From Akebia trifoliata (taxonomy: Eukaryota > Streptophyta > Magnoliopsida > Ranunculales > Lardizabalaceae): a stretch of DNA of 64,000 nt. Shown piece by piece: positions 26,158 to 38,911 of this stretch. The notes below the pieces were generated by a model. The model was not told the DNA's origin, searched no databases, and was given only the letters and a program-made list of their open reading frames with translations. A program made the translations under genes and the position numbers. Where the stretch lies: assembly GCA_017979445.1 (NCBI GenBank), contig CM030714.1, positions 17,169,892-17,233,891 on the forward strand, given 5' to 3'. Numbering within the stretch: the stretch's first letter is position 1; each line of letters begins with the position of its first letter.

Positions 26158-26750
26158 TCACAAGAACAGGTCACATGATTCTTTCTCAGACCAGTTTTCT
26201 TTTTCTTCTTTTGGGAAAAATGAGTGAAACTGTAAATCTGTTCTGCCACGAATTTCCATTGTTGTCGGAGCTTCAGCACCTCCAACCAAGTCAAGGGACC
26301 CATCACCAAGTGAGTTAGCCACTCCAAGATTTGATATTTCACTGCCTCTAATGGAACTTATGTCACTTCCAACACTATCAAAAGAGAGTCTTCGAGCATG
26401 ACCAGCTAGCCTACCATGCTCTGCTTCAGACAGAAGGTCCGCCCTATCCCCAGAAAGAAATGTAACCCCAGAAGTATTTCCATGAAATGGATCTCTTCCC
26501 GTAACACTGTTTTCTTTTCTGGCAAGCATTTCATGCTGCTCTAAAATAGAGTTTCCCATAAAAAGACCATTATCCTTATTAGACATCCCATACTTAACAA
26601 GCATCTCCATTGAAGTTGTCAAGTCATGATCCAACACTAAATCTTCCGTACCAATTTTAGAACTGTTATCCTTCCCTTACCTTGGTGTCCCAAGCTCAGA
26701 TGTCTCATATGCATTATCACTACCATAGTCTAGTGTTTCGGAAGAACTGC
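26158..26750 (-). pseudogene. Captured PX-domain (EREX/EREL-like) protein exon, 3' part
   Basis: Minus-strand reading from the Gypsy junction gives SSSETLDYGSDNAYETSELGTPR, split here as SSSETLDYGSD and NAYETSELGTPR, then ARRLSFDSVGSDISSIRGSE further on. As I recall them, these acidic, Ser-rich blocks belong to the linker after the phox-homology domain in plant EREX/EREL proteins, which bind endosomal phosphoinositides and act with RAB5 in vacuolar sorting. An in-frame TAA lies at 26677-26679 just after GTPR, beyond which the frame continues to about 26228 with family-like sequence. The PX domain itself is absent. The exon continues across the Gypsy element at 36915. Confidence 0.65.
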
Positions 26751-29304
26751 TGTCACGCCCCGAAATCCCAACACGAATCCCTATGATTCATCGGTTAGAA
26801 TCTCGAGGTGTGAGGTAATAAATCACACAATCTGACAGAACATTCATAAATAATAATACTTATGAAAAGAAAATATACGCAGCGGAATAAACATTTAACT
26901 AATATCTATACGAGAGTCTAGAGTAAACAAAAGAAATCGACAAACACTGATATAAGTCAAGATCTTTAATCTCATAATTCATCAGGTTACAAAAATTTCT
27001 AAACTACCATGTTTCTTATCTACAATCAAAAACCGCTAGGATCGTCTACTAGTCCTCAAAGACATGGCGGCGGCAAGACATCAATCTGATCCTCCTCGAG
27101 GACCTCCTCAAAGAACGGTTCTTCAAAAGTTGAATAATCTGAAAGGGGAAGGATAGGGTGAGTAACAGGGGAATGTTACTCAGCAGGATGAACGCCGTTC
27201 TAACAGCGAGTCATACATGCACGAGTAATCATTAGAACAATTAAATAATGCAAGTTTTCATAATGTAACATACGATAAATGTCTAAACATACTCAGGAAA
27301 CAGTTATAATAACTTTCAATCTATCATTTTCAATCATTTAAAGTAACATATGCATCTTTTAAATGAAAACACCTATCAATCATTACAAAATAAGAAAAAA
27401 GATACATAATAAGAACACGGCGGTGTAATCGATAAGAGAGCAGAGGAACACGCCGATATAACCGCCTCGGCTATGGCAATACGATATTCCAAACTTAACC
27501 TCCGATGTGGAATCCCATCGTTATAATCTGATTTTGTGGCCGGTCTAGCATACCACGGTTGGATGACCATTTATCCGGCTCAGACTGGCCGTTGACCAAG
27601 AACCCAATACTGAGTTCAACTAACGGTGAGGTCGACCGTTTGACGACTACAGACTAATAGTGATCACTAACTAGCCCAGGAGACCCCTCGCGTCGAAGCC
27701 TATCAAGAGGCAATGCATGTGAACCCCGCCTATCTCTACACTATACAGAGACCGCCTTTACACACAACGTTCCCCAGGAAATAAGTAGGAGAAATTCCCG
27801 GATTTCATAAGCTGTAATATGCTCTAAGGTATCCCATACTACCGAAGAGCATATGACATCTAGTGTTATCCTAGATTGACTCGCCGCTTCCGGACACACA
27901 GCAACGCGTCACTCTTTATGGGTTTTCTACAAACCTTTACTGGTAAACAAAATAATTTATTTTGTATATAATATATCATTTCTTTTAAATCGAAAATACA
28001 AACAAAGTCTGGTAGTGCCCTCCAGTGACAGTTATCTGTCATTTCCATCCATCAACTATTTCATCCCTCTATCTATCTATCACGTTTTACGTGGCATGGC
28101 CACTACGTAGAACTGGAGGCACTGTCCTATCAATCAGTCGAGAACATACGTTCTCTCTATCCATCCATCAATTAAATCGATCAATCTATCATCTAATTTC
28201 CTACATATCTATTAAAGTAATTTTACTTTTAAAGTAATTCGAAATCCATAAAGCATCAACCAATTCCATTCGATGGTTTTGGTTGAGTCGAGAGGCTCGA
28301 AAACAAAGATAAAACCATAAGACATAAAAGCTGAAAATCTATGAAAATTTAACTAAGTGTTGAAAAAAATGATTTTTCAAAGTCGAACTTGAAAACAAAT
28401 TATTTATTTATTTATTAAAGAACTTAAAGTAATACTTAATTGTTTTTAATGAAATAAATGTAGGAAATGGGTATACATAGTATATGGAAGCAACACAAAA
28501 CAAATTAGAACCAAACTCAACATTCGGATACTTTTCCGAATTGCTGATTTTTCGTTATTTTTCGTTGAAACTCAACCAAAATCGATTCAAATATTATACT
28601 AACTATAAAATGCTTATGTTACATCAAATGAACTAAAACCAATCATAAATAAGCATGCAAACATGATTAAAATTGTTCAAATATGTATAAACTTAATGAA
28701 ATAATCGATTTATCAACAATCATATGGATTTTCTATGAAATTATCGCATAACTAGAAGGTAGAAGGGAAGGCAACCTACTTTAAGCTATTTTCAACGGTT
28801 GAACGGACTTTAAAATCGCCTCCGGCCAATCTCCAAACTTTTTCTTCCGGCGAAAATCGGATTTCTTTGCGTCCACGCGTAACCCTTGGCGAGAGGAACA
28901 ACTTTCTTCTTCTTACGCCTAAGCTCGGATTGTTCTCGTTTGGCGTAGATCTGAGTTTCAAATATTGAAGGAAAAGGGTTGAGATTTGTTTGGAGAGAAG
29001 AATAAGAAAAATCTGATTTTTCTAATAGAATTTAGATATTTATATCACTTAAGTTGGGACATACTTGTCATTTTGGGAATTGTTTTTCCCGAATGCCGAA
29101 TTGGACAAACTTATACTCTATTTCGGATGATTTTTCGACACGAATCTAATGGTATGATCGGTTTCCTTAATTACGTCTCTAAGGTGTCGTTTACCTATTA
29201 GAAAAATATCTAATGCGAAACTCGAGGATTGGATAACTTTTAAATCAATGCACAGATCTAAAATTCTTTCCTCGAGATACATTTTAGGATTTCAGGTCAT
29301 TACA
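26751..29304 (-). repeat. G1 3' LTR
   Basis: Plus-strand ends are TGTCACGCCCCG and GGTCATTACA. It is 2554 bp and nearly identical to 34367-36914. The short open frames inside also occur in the other LTR (for example 27376-27570 and 34945-35184) and are not genes. Confidence 0.97.
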
Positions 29305-29320
29305 TCCTCCTCCCCTTAAT
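29305..29320 (-). other. G1 polypurine tract
   Basis: On the minus strand it reads TTAAGGGGAGGAGGA, directly upstream of the 3' LTR. It is the primer site for plus-strand DNA synthesis. Confidence 0.9.
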
Positions 29321-29339
29321 AAGAATTTCGTCCTCGAAA

Positions 29340-30527
29340 TTAAACATACCTCAATCGAAGAATAATTCTGGAAATTGAGCACGCATCTCCGTTCTTTCTC
29401 CCAAGTCGCTTCCTCTCGACATTGTGATGTCTCCAAAGCACCTTAACTAACGGAATAACTCGTGACCTCAACATTTTCTCTTTACGGTAAAGAATCTGTA
29501 TTGGCCCCTCTTCATACGATATGTCTTCCTCTAGATTCAAGGACTGCCAGTCAATAACGTGGGATGGGTCCGGTTCATACTTTCTCAACATCGATATATG
29601 AAATACGTTATGAACCCTTTCTAACTGAGCAGGTAAAGCCAACTTGTATGCAACCGTGCCAACTCTGTCTATGATCTCAAACGGTCCTACATACCTCGGC
29701 TTTAGTTTACCCTTAATCCCAAACCTACTGATTCCTCTTCTAGGAGAAACCTTCAAGAATACAAAATCACCGATCACGAACTCTAATGGTCGTCGACGAT
29801 GATCTGCATAACTTTTCTGCCTGCTCTGTGCTACCCGCAACCTTTCTCGAACTGTCTTAATCTTCTCAGTAGTCTCCAAGACGATGTCGGGGCCCAACAG
29901 AATACTATCTCCGACTTCTGCCCAACAATTTGGCGATCTGCATGGTCTGCCATATAACGCTTCAAACGGTGCCATGCCTATACTAGATTGGTAACTATTG
30001 TTATAGGCAAATTCAGCTATTGCCAAGTGATTCTTCCAGTTACCTCCAAAATCTAGTACACAAGCCCTCAACATGTCTTCCAATATCTGAATAACACGTT
30101 CTGACTGCCCATCAGTCTGTGGGTGGAATGCTGTACTCATCTTCAGCTTCGTACCAAATGCAACTTGAAAACTCTGCCAGAATTGAGATGTAAAACGTGG
30201 ATCCCTATCAGATACAATAGAAACTGGGACTCCATGTAACTTCACAATCTCTGAGACATAAATCCTGCTCAGCTTATCCACAGTGTAAGTCATCTTGATA
30301 GGTAGAAAATGAGCAGACTTAGTAAGTCTATCTACAACCACCCATACAGCATCAATCCCATCACTGGCCTTCGGCAACCCACTAACAAAATCCATAGTTA
30401 CGTGCTCCCATTTCCATTCTGGAATAGGAAGTGGTTGCAATAACCCTGCAGGTCTCCTATGCTCAGCCTTTACTTGCTGACATATCATACAACAACGACT
30501 CACATACTGGGCAATGTGCTTTTTCAT
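29340..30527 (-). pseudogene. G1 integrase with chromodomain-like C-terminus, frameshifted
   Basis: The HHCC remnant (MICQQVKAEH) leads into the catalytic core: MDFVSGLPKA contains the first Asp, VSDRDPRFTS the second, and FHPQTDGQSERV carries the catalytic Glu. The GPY/F region (LKPRYVGPFEIIDRVG) follows, then a tail with EDISYEEGPIQIL and IPLVKVLWRHH, as in Tekay/Del chromoviruses, where it targets integration. A frameshift at about 29410 destroys the last motif (EEATWE is still readable in the next frame). Another, at about 30530, separates it from the upstream half, where FWWPGMKKH is split. Confidence 0.92.
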
Positions 30528-31108
30528 TCCTGGCCACCAAAATTTCTTTTCATGTCCTGATACATCTTGGTACTCCCTGGATGAATAGAAAAATGCGACT
30601 TATGGGCTTCATCCATTATGTCATTTCTCAATAAAACGTCACGAGGAACCCAAAGTCTACTCTTGAACCGTATACTACCATCATCATGAATTCTCCAACT
30701 CTGCTCACCAAAGTCCTCTGCTTTCTCCTGGTACCCTTCCAATTCCGTATCAATCTTCTGCGCTTCAATAACCCTTTCAACAATCTGGGGTTGTACTCTC
30801 ATGTGAGCTACATAGGATTTCTGCTCATCTGTTTCTGAGGGAATGTTGAATGCATAATCGGTTGCAGTTTCTAGCATTTTCCATTCCTCAATCTTTATGT
30901 GAGCAAACACCCCATCTTTCTTACGACTCAACGCATCTGCTACTACATTAGCCTTACCAGGATGGTAATGCAATGTAAAGTCATAGTCTTTCAGGTACTC
31001 CATCCATCGCCTCTGCCTCATATTTAATTCCTTCTGCGAGAATAAATACTTGAGACTCTTGTGATCTGAATACACTTCAAGGTCTCCCCATACAAATAGT
31101 GTCTCCAA
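30524..31108 (-). pseudogene. G1 RNase H end and integrase N-terminus, frameshifted
   Basis: It begins with the RNase H segment [20 protein letters not shown] and [10 protein letters not shown], continuing to [15 protein letters not shown], a hallmark of Gypsy RNase H. The integrase H2C2 zinc finger then starts ([19 protein letters not shown]). A 1-base shift near 31085 separates it from RT, and another near 30530 from the integrase core. With its neighbours it would have formed one polyprotein. Confidence 0.9.
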
Positions 31109-33750
31109 ACCTTGAGTGCGTGCACTATAGCCGCCAACTCTAAATCATGGGTCGGATAGTTCTTCTCGTGGATCTTCAACTGTCTCGATGCGTAAGCAAT
31201 TACCTGACCAACCTGCATTAATACACACCCAAGTCCCGTATGAGAAGCATCAGCATAAATGATATATTTCTCTCCTGGCTTAGGGACTATCAAAACGGGT
31301 GCCGTGGTTAGTCGAGTCTTCAACTCCTGGAATGCTGTTTCGCAACTATCGGTCCATTCAAACTTGACCCCTTTCTGAGTTAACTTCGTTAATGACGAAG
31401 CTATCTTCGAGAAGCCTTCTACAAACCTACGGTAGTATCCCGCAAGTCCAAGAAAACTCCTGATCTCAGTAACTGTAGTAGGCCTCTGCCAGTTCATAAC
31501 CGCTTCAATCTTCGAAGGGTCCACCGATATCCCATTCTTGGAAACCACATGACCCAAGAACTTCACTTCATCTAACCAGAATTCGCACTTAGAGAATTTA
31601 GCATACAACTTCTCTTGGCGCAACCTGTGAAGTGTGACATTCAAATGATCCTCATGCTCAAATTCCGTCTTCGAATAGATCAAGATATCGTCAATGAAGA
31701 CGATAATGAAGACATTCAAGAAATCCCAAAACACTCGCTGCATGAGATCCATAAACACCGCAGGTGCATTAGTCAAACCGAATGGCATTACTAGGTACTC
31801 AAAGTGCCCTAACCGAGTTCGGAATGCTGTCTTCGAAACATCCTCCTCTTTGATCCTCAACTGGTGGTATCCCGATCTTAGATCAATTTTTGAGAAGTAC
31901 TTGGCACCTCTTAGTTGATCAAACAGATCATCAATCCTGGGGAGCGGATACTTGTTCTTTATCGTCACTTGGTTCAGTTTTCGATAGTCAATGCATAATC
32001 TCATTGACCCATCCTTCTTCTTTACGAACAAAACTGGAGCACCCCAAGGCGAGCTACTCGGACGAATGAAACCCAAACCTGTCAACTCTTCCAATTGACT
32101 TTTTAGCTCCTTCATTTCTGCTGGGGCCATTCGATAAGGTGGAATCGATATGGGTCTAGTTCTTGGAATCAGTTCGATTGAGAAGTCAATCTTCCTGATT
32201 GGGGGTAACCCAGGTAACTCTGCAGGAAAGACATCGGAATAGTCGCATACTATTCGGATTGCTTCCACCTTTAGTGACTCTTCATTCATCTCACTAACGA
32301 TAGTATTCGTGCTATACAAACTATCCCAATCAGTCCCATTCCTAGATGGTTCTATCACTCGGATTACACGATTCCGAATTCCCTTGAACTTGAATTTGAA
32401 CTCTGGCTGTCCCGGCACACCAAACTTAACTGTCTTGGCATAACAATCTATAACCGCATGGTATGCAGCTAACCAGTCCATGCCTAAGATGATGTCGAAA
32501 TCTTGAAGTTCTAAGACTATCAAGTTCAGTTCAAATGAACTATCTCCTATCTTGAGAATGCACGAGTTACACACTCGATGTGGCATTGTTTTGTTTCCCA
32601 GGGGAGTCATCAACGAAAGTGTCCTATTGGTGTCTGTTGTAGAAAGTTCTAACTTTTCTACCATGCTAGAAGATACAAATGAATGTGTGGAACCTGAATC
32701 CATCAATACATGTGCTAAACAGTTATATAACATAATTATACCTTCCACCACATCCTCTGAAGCTGTAGCGTCAGCTTGCGTCATAGCATAGACCCTAGCC
32801 TGAGTCATCGAATCACGGGTCTGCTGGGGGATTTTGGGGCACTGTCTCCTCAGATGTCCCAACTCTCCACACTCATAACATCTAATCGGCTCTCTACTGG
32901 CCTGACCCGTAGGTGCCCTCTGCGACGGTAATGGAGGTCTAGCAGTCTGAACTTGAGGCCTCGAAGTCTGTCCCTGGCCTCTAGTCATCTGACTCTGCGA
33001 ACGAGTAGCCTGACCCCTACCCTGCACTGGTGCTACTGTCCTCTGTGGAAACTGGCCTGTAGATACTGGGGGTCGGTAACTGCTCTGACCCTGTGGTTGG
33101 GTAGTCCACTCCTGTCCTGAACTACTGGGCCTGTAAATCATCTGTCTCTTGGCTGGTGGGGGTACTGTCCTCATCCCAACACTCTGCTCGTGAATGACCT
33201 CATCTGCCCGCTCTAGCCTTTGGGCTCTTGTGACCACTTCAGAGTAGCTAGTAACCTCGAAGGCTGCCATCCTACTCCTGAAAGTGACTTTCAACCCTCT
33301 AACAAATTTCTCTGCTTTCATCTGGTTGGTGGAAATCAGCTCGGGGGCATAACGAGCCAATTGGGTAAAGCGGGACTCATACTGGTCCACAGTCATGTTA
33401 CCTTGTGCCAACCGATCAAACTCCATCCTCTTTCTGTCCCTGGAGCTAGTGGGAACATACTTCTCTAGGAACGTTCTTTGAAAGATCGTCCAATTGTTCT
33501 GAATCTCCGGTTGGTTGTCTTTTACCGAAGTCCACCAATGTGCTGCACCCCTCTGAAGCATAAAAGAGGCACACAAGACTTTTTGGGTGTCTGAACACTC
33601 CATAGTGCACAAGTATTTGTCGGACTCTTCCAACCATTCTTCCGCCATTGTGGGGTCTGCAATTCCATCAAAGCTGGGTGGCCTCATACTCCTATACTCT
33701 CTCAAAAGAGCACCCACAAGACCCTGATATGGTGGTCGCACCAACTGCAC
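31024..33750 (-). CDS. G1 gag-pol: capsid, zinc knuckle, protease, reverse transcriptase
   Basis: A 908-codon open frame. Gag capsid is at residues about 20-190 ([20 protein letters not shown]). The CCHC knuckle [14 protein letters not shown] is at about 290. The protease centre is DSGSTHSF (about 352), with ILGMDWL downstream. Reverse transcriptase has [32 protein letters not shown] and the catalytic [10 protein letters not shown] (about 695). The RNase H start includes [13 protein letters not shown] (about 830). Gag N-terminal sequence upstream and the rest of RNase H downstream are in other frames, so although long and conserved it is part of a frameshifted polyprotein. All RT metal-binding Asp residues are present. 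Confidence 0.93.
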   Translation of the reverse strand: MQLVRPPYQGLVGALLREYRSMRPPSFDGIADPTMAEEWLEESDKYLCTMECSDTQKVLCASFMLQRGAAHWWTSVKDNQPEIQNNWTIFQRTFLEKYVPTSSRDRKRMEFDRLAQGNMTVDQYESRFTQLARYAPELISTNQMKAEKFVRGLKVTFRSRMAAFEVTSYSEVVTRAQRLERADEVIHEQSVGMRTVPPPAKRQMIYRPSSSGQEWTTQPQGQSSYRPPVSTGQFPQRTVAPVQGRGQATRSQSQMTRGQGQTSRPQVQTARPPLPSQRAPTGQASREPIRCYECGELGHLRRQCPKIPQQTRDSMTQARVYAMTQADATASEDVVEGIIMLYNCLAHVLMDSGSTHSFVSSSMVEKLELSTTDTNRTLSLMTPLGNKTMPHRVCNSCILKIGDSSFELNLIVLELQDFDIILGMDWLAAYHAVIDCYAKTVKFGVPGQPEFKFKFKGIRNRVIRVIEPSRNGTDWDSLYSTNTIVSEMNEESLKVEAIRIVCDYSDVFPAELPGLPPIRKIDFSIELIPRTRPISIPPYRMAPAEMKELKSQLEELTGLGFIRPSSSPWGAPVLFVKKKDGSMRLCIDYRKLNQVTIKNKYPLPRIDDLFDQLRGAKYFSKIDLRSGYHQLRIKEEDVSKTAFRTRLGHFEYLVMPFGLTNAPAVFMDLMQRVFWDFLNVFIIVFIDDILIYSKTEFEHEDHLNVTLHRLRQEKLYAKFSKCEFWLDEVKFLGHVVSKNGISVDPSKIEAVMNWQRPTTVTEIRSFLGLAGYYRRFVEGFSKIASSLTKLTQKGVKFEWTDSCETAFQELKTRLTTAPVLIVPKPGEKYIIYADASHTGLGCVLMQVGQVIAYASRQLKIHEKNYPTHDLELAAIVHALKVWRHYLYGETLKCIQITRVSSIYSRRRN

Positions 33751-34070
33751 ATGTCTCGGTATCTGTGCTGGTGGAGGTGGGGGTATACCCTGATCAGGTG
33801 TGGAGTCAGGGGTGTGCTCCGGAGCAACCTCAGGTATATGTGCACCTGACTGGTTCTGGCTGGCCCTATCATCCCAGTCAACTGTCTCATCAAGACTGCC
33901 TGATCTTCTATCATTTTCATCTGCCTTTCTTGTATTCTTTCCTGGTTCTGAGACATCGCCGTTATGGCTTGCATCATCAATTCCATTTCTGTTGGTTGTC
34001 TAGCCTCAGATGTCCCTGCATCTGTGGGTTGGGACCTCTTGCCTGGCCTACCTCTACCTCTGCCTGCCAT
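33702..34070 (-). pseudogene. G1 gag N-terminus, frameshifted
   Basis: It starts MAGRGRGRPGKRSQ, a typical Arg/Gly-rich Gypsy gag start, with a Met/Gln-rich helical segment ([18 protein letters not shown]). A frameshift near 33870 separates it from the main gag frame; past that point the correct frame reads [18 protein letters not shown]. The ATG lies about 300 bp downstream of the primer binding site. Confidence 0.85.
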
Positions 34071-34349
34071 CTAATCAAATCTGCAATTGAACAATCAATC
34101 TTCTTTAATTTCTCCAAATCCAAAAGACATTTCATCAAACTTTAGGCAGAGTACTACTTACACATCAAACATTTATGCATTCAAACATATTCCATTTAAT
34201 ACTACTTAGTCCATTAATTCATCAAATAACTATTGTCTCATACTTCATATCCTTAAGGAATTTCCTATTATTCCTAATCTTATCTCCAATCTAGACTCTA
34301 ACAGATTTCTAGACACAGAAGAGCTCTCGTCCCATCCGGAACTAATATT

Positions 34350-34363
34350 GAGCTCTGATACCA
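34350..34363 (-). other. G1 primer binding site (initiator tRNA-Met)
   Basis: On the minus strand, TGGTATCAGAGCTC lies three bases after the 5' LTR. It is a perfect complement of the plant initiator tRNA-Met 3' end. Confidence 0.95.
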
Positions 34364-34366
34364 CGC

Positions 34367-36914
34367 TGTCACGCCCCGAAATCCCAACACGAATCCCTAT
34401 GATTCATCGGTTAGAATCTCGAGGTGTGAGGTAATAAATCACACAATCTGACAGAACATTCATAAATAATAATACTTATGAAAAGAAAATATACGCAGCG
34501 GAATAAACATTTAACTAATATCTATACGAGAGTCTAGAGTAAACAAAAGAAATCGACAAACACTGATATAAGTCAAGATCTTTAATCTCATAATTCATCA
34601 GGTTACAAAAATTTCTAAACTACCATGTTTCTTATCTACAATCAAAAACCGCTAGGATCCTCTACTAGTCCTCAAAGACATGGCGGCGGCAAGACATCAA
34701 TCTGATCCTCCTCGAGGACCTCCTCAAAGAACGGTTCTTCAAAAGTTGAATAATCTGAAAGGGGAAGGATAGGGTGAGTAACAGGGGAATGTTACTCAGC
34801 AGGATGAACGCCGTTCTAACAGCGAGTCATACATGCACGAGTAATCATTAGAACAATTAAATAATGCAAGTTTTCATAATGTAACATACGATAAATGTCT
34901 AAGCATACTCAGGAAACAGTTATATAACTTTCAATCTATCATTTTCAATCATTTAAAGTAACATATGCATCTTTTAAATGAAAACACCTATCAATCATTA
35001 CAAAATAAGAAAAAGATACATAATAAGAACACGGCGGTGTAATCGATAAGAGAGCAGAGGAACACGCCGATATAACCGCCTCGGCTATGGCAATACGATA
35101 TTCCAAACTTAACCTCCGATGTGGAATCCCATCGTTATAATCTGATTTTGTGGCCGGTCTAGCATACCACGGTTGGATGACCATTTATCCGGCTCAGACT
35201 GGCCGTTGACCAAGAACCCAATACTGAGTTCAACTAACGGTGAGGTCGACCGTTTGACGACTACAGACTAATAGTGATCACTAACTAGCCCAGGAGACCC
35301 CTCGCGTCGAAGCCTATCAAGAGGCAATGCATGTGAACCCCGCCTATCTCTACACTATACAGAGACCGCCTTTACACACAACGTTCCCCAGGAAATAAGT
35401 AGGAGAAATTCCCGGATTTCATAAGCTGTAATATGCTCTAAGGTATCCCATACTACCGAAGAGCATATGACATCTAGTGTTATCCTAGATTGACTCGCCG
35501 CTTCCGGACACACAGCAACGCGTCACTCTTTATGGGTTTTCTACAACCTTTACTGGTAAACAAAATAATTTATTTTGTATATAATATATCATTTCTTTTT
35601 AATCGAAAATACAAACAAAGTCTGGTAGTGCCCTCCAGTGACAGTTATCTGTCATTTCCATCCATCAACCATCTCATCCCTCTATCTATCTATCACGTTT
35701 TACGTGGCATGGCCACTACGTAGAACTGGAGGCACTGTCCCATCAATCAGTCGAGAACATACGTTCTCTCTATCCATCCATCAATTAAATCGATCAATCT
35801 ATCATCTAATTTCCTACATATCTATTAAAGTAATTTTACTTTTAAAGTAATTCGAAATCCATAAAGCATCAACCAATTCCATTCGATGGTTTTGGTTGAG
35901 TCGAGAGGCTCGAAAACAAAGATAAAACCATAAGACATAAAAGCTGAAAATCTATGAAAATTTAACTAAGTGTTGAAAAAATGATTTTTCAAAGTCGAAC
36001 TTGAAAACAAATTATTTATTTATTTATTAAAGAACTTAAAGTAATACTTAATTAGTTTTAATGAAATAAATGTAGGAAATGGGTATACATACTATATGGA
36101 AGCAACACAAAATAAATTAGAACCAAACTCAACATTCGGATACTTTTCCGAATTGCTGATTTTTCGTTATTTTTCGTTGAAACTCAACCAAAATCGATTC
36201 AAATATTATACTAACTATAAAATGCTTATGTTACATCAAATGAACTAAAACCAATCATAAATAAGCATGCAAACATGATTTAAATTGTTCAAATATGTAT
36301 AAACTTAATGAAATAATCGATTTATCAACAATCATATGGATTTTCTATGAAATTATAGCATAACTAGAAGGTAGAAGGGAAGGCAACCTACTTTAAGCTA
36401 TTTTCAACGGTTGAACGGACTTTAAAATCGCCTCCGGCCAATCTCCAAACTTTTCTTCCGGCGAAAATCGGATTTCTTTGCGTCCACGCGTGACCCTTGG
36501 CGAGAGGAACAACTTTCCTTCTTACGCCTAAGCTCGGATTGTTCTCGTTTGGCGTAGATCTGAGTTTCAAATATTGAAGGAAAAGGGTTGAGATTTGTTT
36601 GGAGAGAAGAATAAGAAAAATCTGATTTTTCTAATAGAATTTAGATATTTATATCACTTAAGTTGGGACATACTTGTCATTTTGGGAATTGTTTTTCCCG
36701 AATGCCGAATTGGACAAACTTATACTCTATTTCGGATGATTTTTCGACACGAATCTAATGGTATGATCGGTTTCCTTAAATTACGTCTCTAAGGTGTCGT
36801 TTACCTATTAGAAAAATATCTAATGCGAAACTCGAGGATTGGATAACTTTTAAATCAATGCACAGATCTAAAATTCTTTCCTCGAGATACATTTTAGGAT
36901 TTCAGGTCATTACA
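34367..36914 (-). repeat. G1 5' LTR
   Basis: 2548 bp, with the same ends as the 3' LTR. It would contain the element promoter, transcribing leftward. Confidence 0.97.
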
Positions 36915-37014
36915 ACTGCCACCAACCACAGAAACACTTGAACTTTGTTGAAAAGAAACTGCACTGTTTCCAGAAACTATAGATGTGAGACTAGAAGCAG
37001 ATCTCCGGTTATTT
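36915..37014 (-). pseudogene. Captured PX-domain (EREX-like) exon, 5' part
   Basis: The minus strand reads NRRSASSLTSIVSGNSAVSF then QQSSSVSVVGGS, running into the Gypsy insertion. Removing the element and one ACTGC copy joins GGS directly to SSETLDYGSD at 26750 in the same frame. This proves that one continuous exon was hit. The frame stays open to about 37030, but the true exon start is not clear. Confidence 0.65.
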
Positions 37015-37575
37015 ATTTTAGACAACAGAGTATAATGGAATAAGGTTCCATCAAGATGCAGAATTTGATTTTAGTTCGTTACTTTAAAAGCGAAGACGAG
37101 AGTCTTGACAAGAGAGAAAAAAAAGAAAGGGGCTGGCAAGGGATCAATAATAGAAGACACGTCCTTGGAATGGATAGAACTGAAAGGAATATCAGGATCC
37201 ATTTACCAAACCAAAATCCTTGGGAGAAGGCTTCGATAATGTTGATAATGGTGATGACTTAATATTTCAAAGGCCATGAGAGACATGGCTGGGAAGATAC
37301 AAGATTTGGTTTCAGATAGTAAATAAACTACTGGTTCGACAAATTAGGCACGAGTTTCTATTAGAGAACCAAGAAAGCATTTTCAATGAAAATGCCTAAG
37401 TTTTCCTTTCAAGTTCTCACAAATAAAATTCTGGAAAATGAGGCAAACTTCTCTTAGGATTAAAACTAAGCAACTGCTTGAAATATGAAGTATTGCCAAA
37501 AAAAGAAAACAGAAGCATGGGGCCTGAACAACAGAAGGTTCAATCAAAGTTGAAAATACAATCAAGACCACTTAC

Positions 37576-37703
37576 CTTTCCAGATCAAACAGTGGTCCCT
37601 CATCTGTTCCCTGAAATAGATCATCAATAGAAGCCGCTGCTGTACAGCAAAGGCAACAGTGATGATTGTATAACTCGTCGATAAGGGTGATGAATCTTCG
37701 TGC
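37576..37703 (-). pseudogene. Captured AFG1-like ATPase exon
   Basis: The exon reads ARRFITLIDELYNHHCCLCC, then TAAASIDDLFQGTDEGPLFDLER. This is a C-terminal block of plant AFG1-like (LACE1-type) AAA ATPases, mitochondrial proteins of protein quality control. A good acceptor (CTTCAG at 37704) and donor (GTAAG at 37571-37575) flank it, so the exon could be spliced. No stop is seen in its 128 bp. Neighbouring exons of the gene are missing; the next recognisable sequences on either side belong to other genes. Confidence 0.85.
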
Positions 37704-38049
37704 CTGAAGAGCGAAAAGACATTGATATGAATAATATAAAAAAGACTTCAAATGCAAACACAAAAAGTAATTGATCAGATGGATTCGATATTAATTGATC
37801 AAATGGATTTGAAGGACTTCAAGACTATAGGATATACACAGAAGAGGGAAAGGAAATTTAAAAAAAGAGAAAGTTTGACAATTTCTTCAAATTCCCAATT
37901 GTTTGTGGAATAGATCAGATCCTTATTGTAAGATAGATCCCTACATAGATCAATCAGTAATCAGATATGAATTTATTCGAAAAAATTAAAATAGAATTAG
38001 TCTTCTATTACAGGGGAAGAAAGTGAACTACAAAGAGAAGACATAAAGG

Positions 38050-38595
38050 ACTTGTAACTTGGACAAAGTCTGAATATCTCCGGACAGCTGACCTTTTAGT
38101 CCCATACTCGATAATTGTCTGAGATGAAATCAGTTGGGTAAGTATTTCAAGTATTCCAAAATGAAAAGATTGAAGAACCAACATAATTGATAGAAAAGAA
38201 ATTAAAACAAAGACCTACATAAAGATGACATGTGAAGTGGTGCAATGGATTCCCTCCCAACCATCACCACAAGGATCTGATCCCTGCCAATTTGGTGGAA
38301 CGTTCTGCCATAGATTCTTGAAGGACATTAGAGCAGATCTACATCATAATAACAAGGACTTACATCGAATTAGCGAGCTCTTCTTTGTTTCAAATGTGTT
38401 CAAATTTCAAGACAAGATTTAACTCCCTCTCATTAGTGTGTGAATGAATTACAAACAAACCATATTTGAAGTTTAATACATATAATTGATGAAAAACTAG
38501 AGACAACAATGATACCACGTACCATCCCCAATGTTGCTCTCTGCCATTACAGCCAAAAGTTGGAACATGAGAGCGGCTAGACAGGCCTGGGTTGT
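38050..38595 (-). pseudogene. Captured LRR receptor-like kinase N-terminal exons (LRR VIII-1 type)
   Basis: Exon 38338 to about 38225 reads ALMSFKNLWQNVPPNW then GSDPCGDGWEGIHC, the N-terminal LRR-capping motif of plasma-membrane receptor kinases of the LRR VIII-1 (HPCA1-like) group. Exon 38126 to about 38050 reads LSSMGLKGQLSGDIQTLSKL, one leucine-rich repeat. A hydrophobic segment at about 38592-38520 (ACLAALMFQLLAVMAESN) could be the signal-peptide exon, but its ATG is followed within two codons by TGA. No transmembrane or kinase part is present. Confidence 0.78.
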
Positions 38596-38716
38596 TCAAC
38601 CCATTGGAAAAAGAAAATAAATATGAGAGCGAGCAGAGACCTAAAGTTGGTCTCTGCCATGTGTTGTAACGCTGCTGTTCTTCAACACATACTTGTTAAT
38701 ATCAAGATTTTCCTAC

Positions 38717-38911
38717 CGAAGACATACTTCCCCATGTCCTGGCTGATTTCCTCAAAGTATTTCCCAATTAAGCGTTTCTCTTGGACGAACTTCACATTGG
38801 ATAAAATATCCGAGGACAGCTCGATAGCCTGATTGAAACCACTTTCACCTCTATAAGAAATGTCAACTACATTCAGTAACTTGGCTTGGAGACAAGGATA
38901 AAGAAACCCAT
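38717..38911 (-). pseudogene. Captured eRF1 (peptide chain release factor 1) exon
   Basis: The minus strand reads [20 protein letters not shown] then [15 protein letters not shown] and [17 protein letters not shown]. This is the middle/C-terminal domain junction of eukaryotic release factor 1, the cytosolic protein that ends translation at stop codons. A donor-like GTAGG follows at 38716. The N-terminal domain with the stop-codon-reading motifs and the GGQ loop are absent. The frame is open across the exon. Confidence 0.92.

Larger units (their letters stand above)
26746..36919 (-). mobile_element. G1 Gypsy retrotransposon (chromovirus, Tekay/Del-like), recent insertion
   Basis: The complete element is 26751-36914, with LTRs 26751-29304 and 34367-36914 and a perfect 5 bp TSD ACTGC (26746-26750 and 36915-36919). 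It has a primer binding site for initiator tRNA-Met, a polypurine tract, and gag, protease, RT, RNase H, integrase and a chromodomain-like tail in Gypsy order. By eye the two LTRs differ at about a dozen bases plus several 1 bp indels over 2.55 kb, so insertion is recent. At least four frameshifts in gag-pol mean this copy could not make a full polyprotein. It lies inside the captured PX exon of CACTA A. Confidence 0.95.

Noticed and set aside
33648..34145. 165-codon plus-strand frame
   Set aside because: Antisense shadow of the Gypsy gag.
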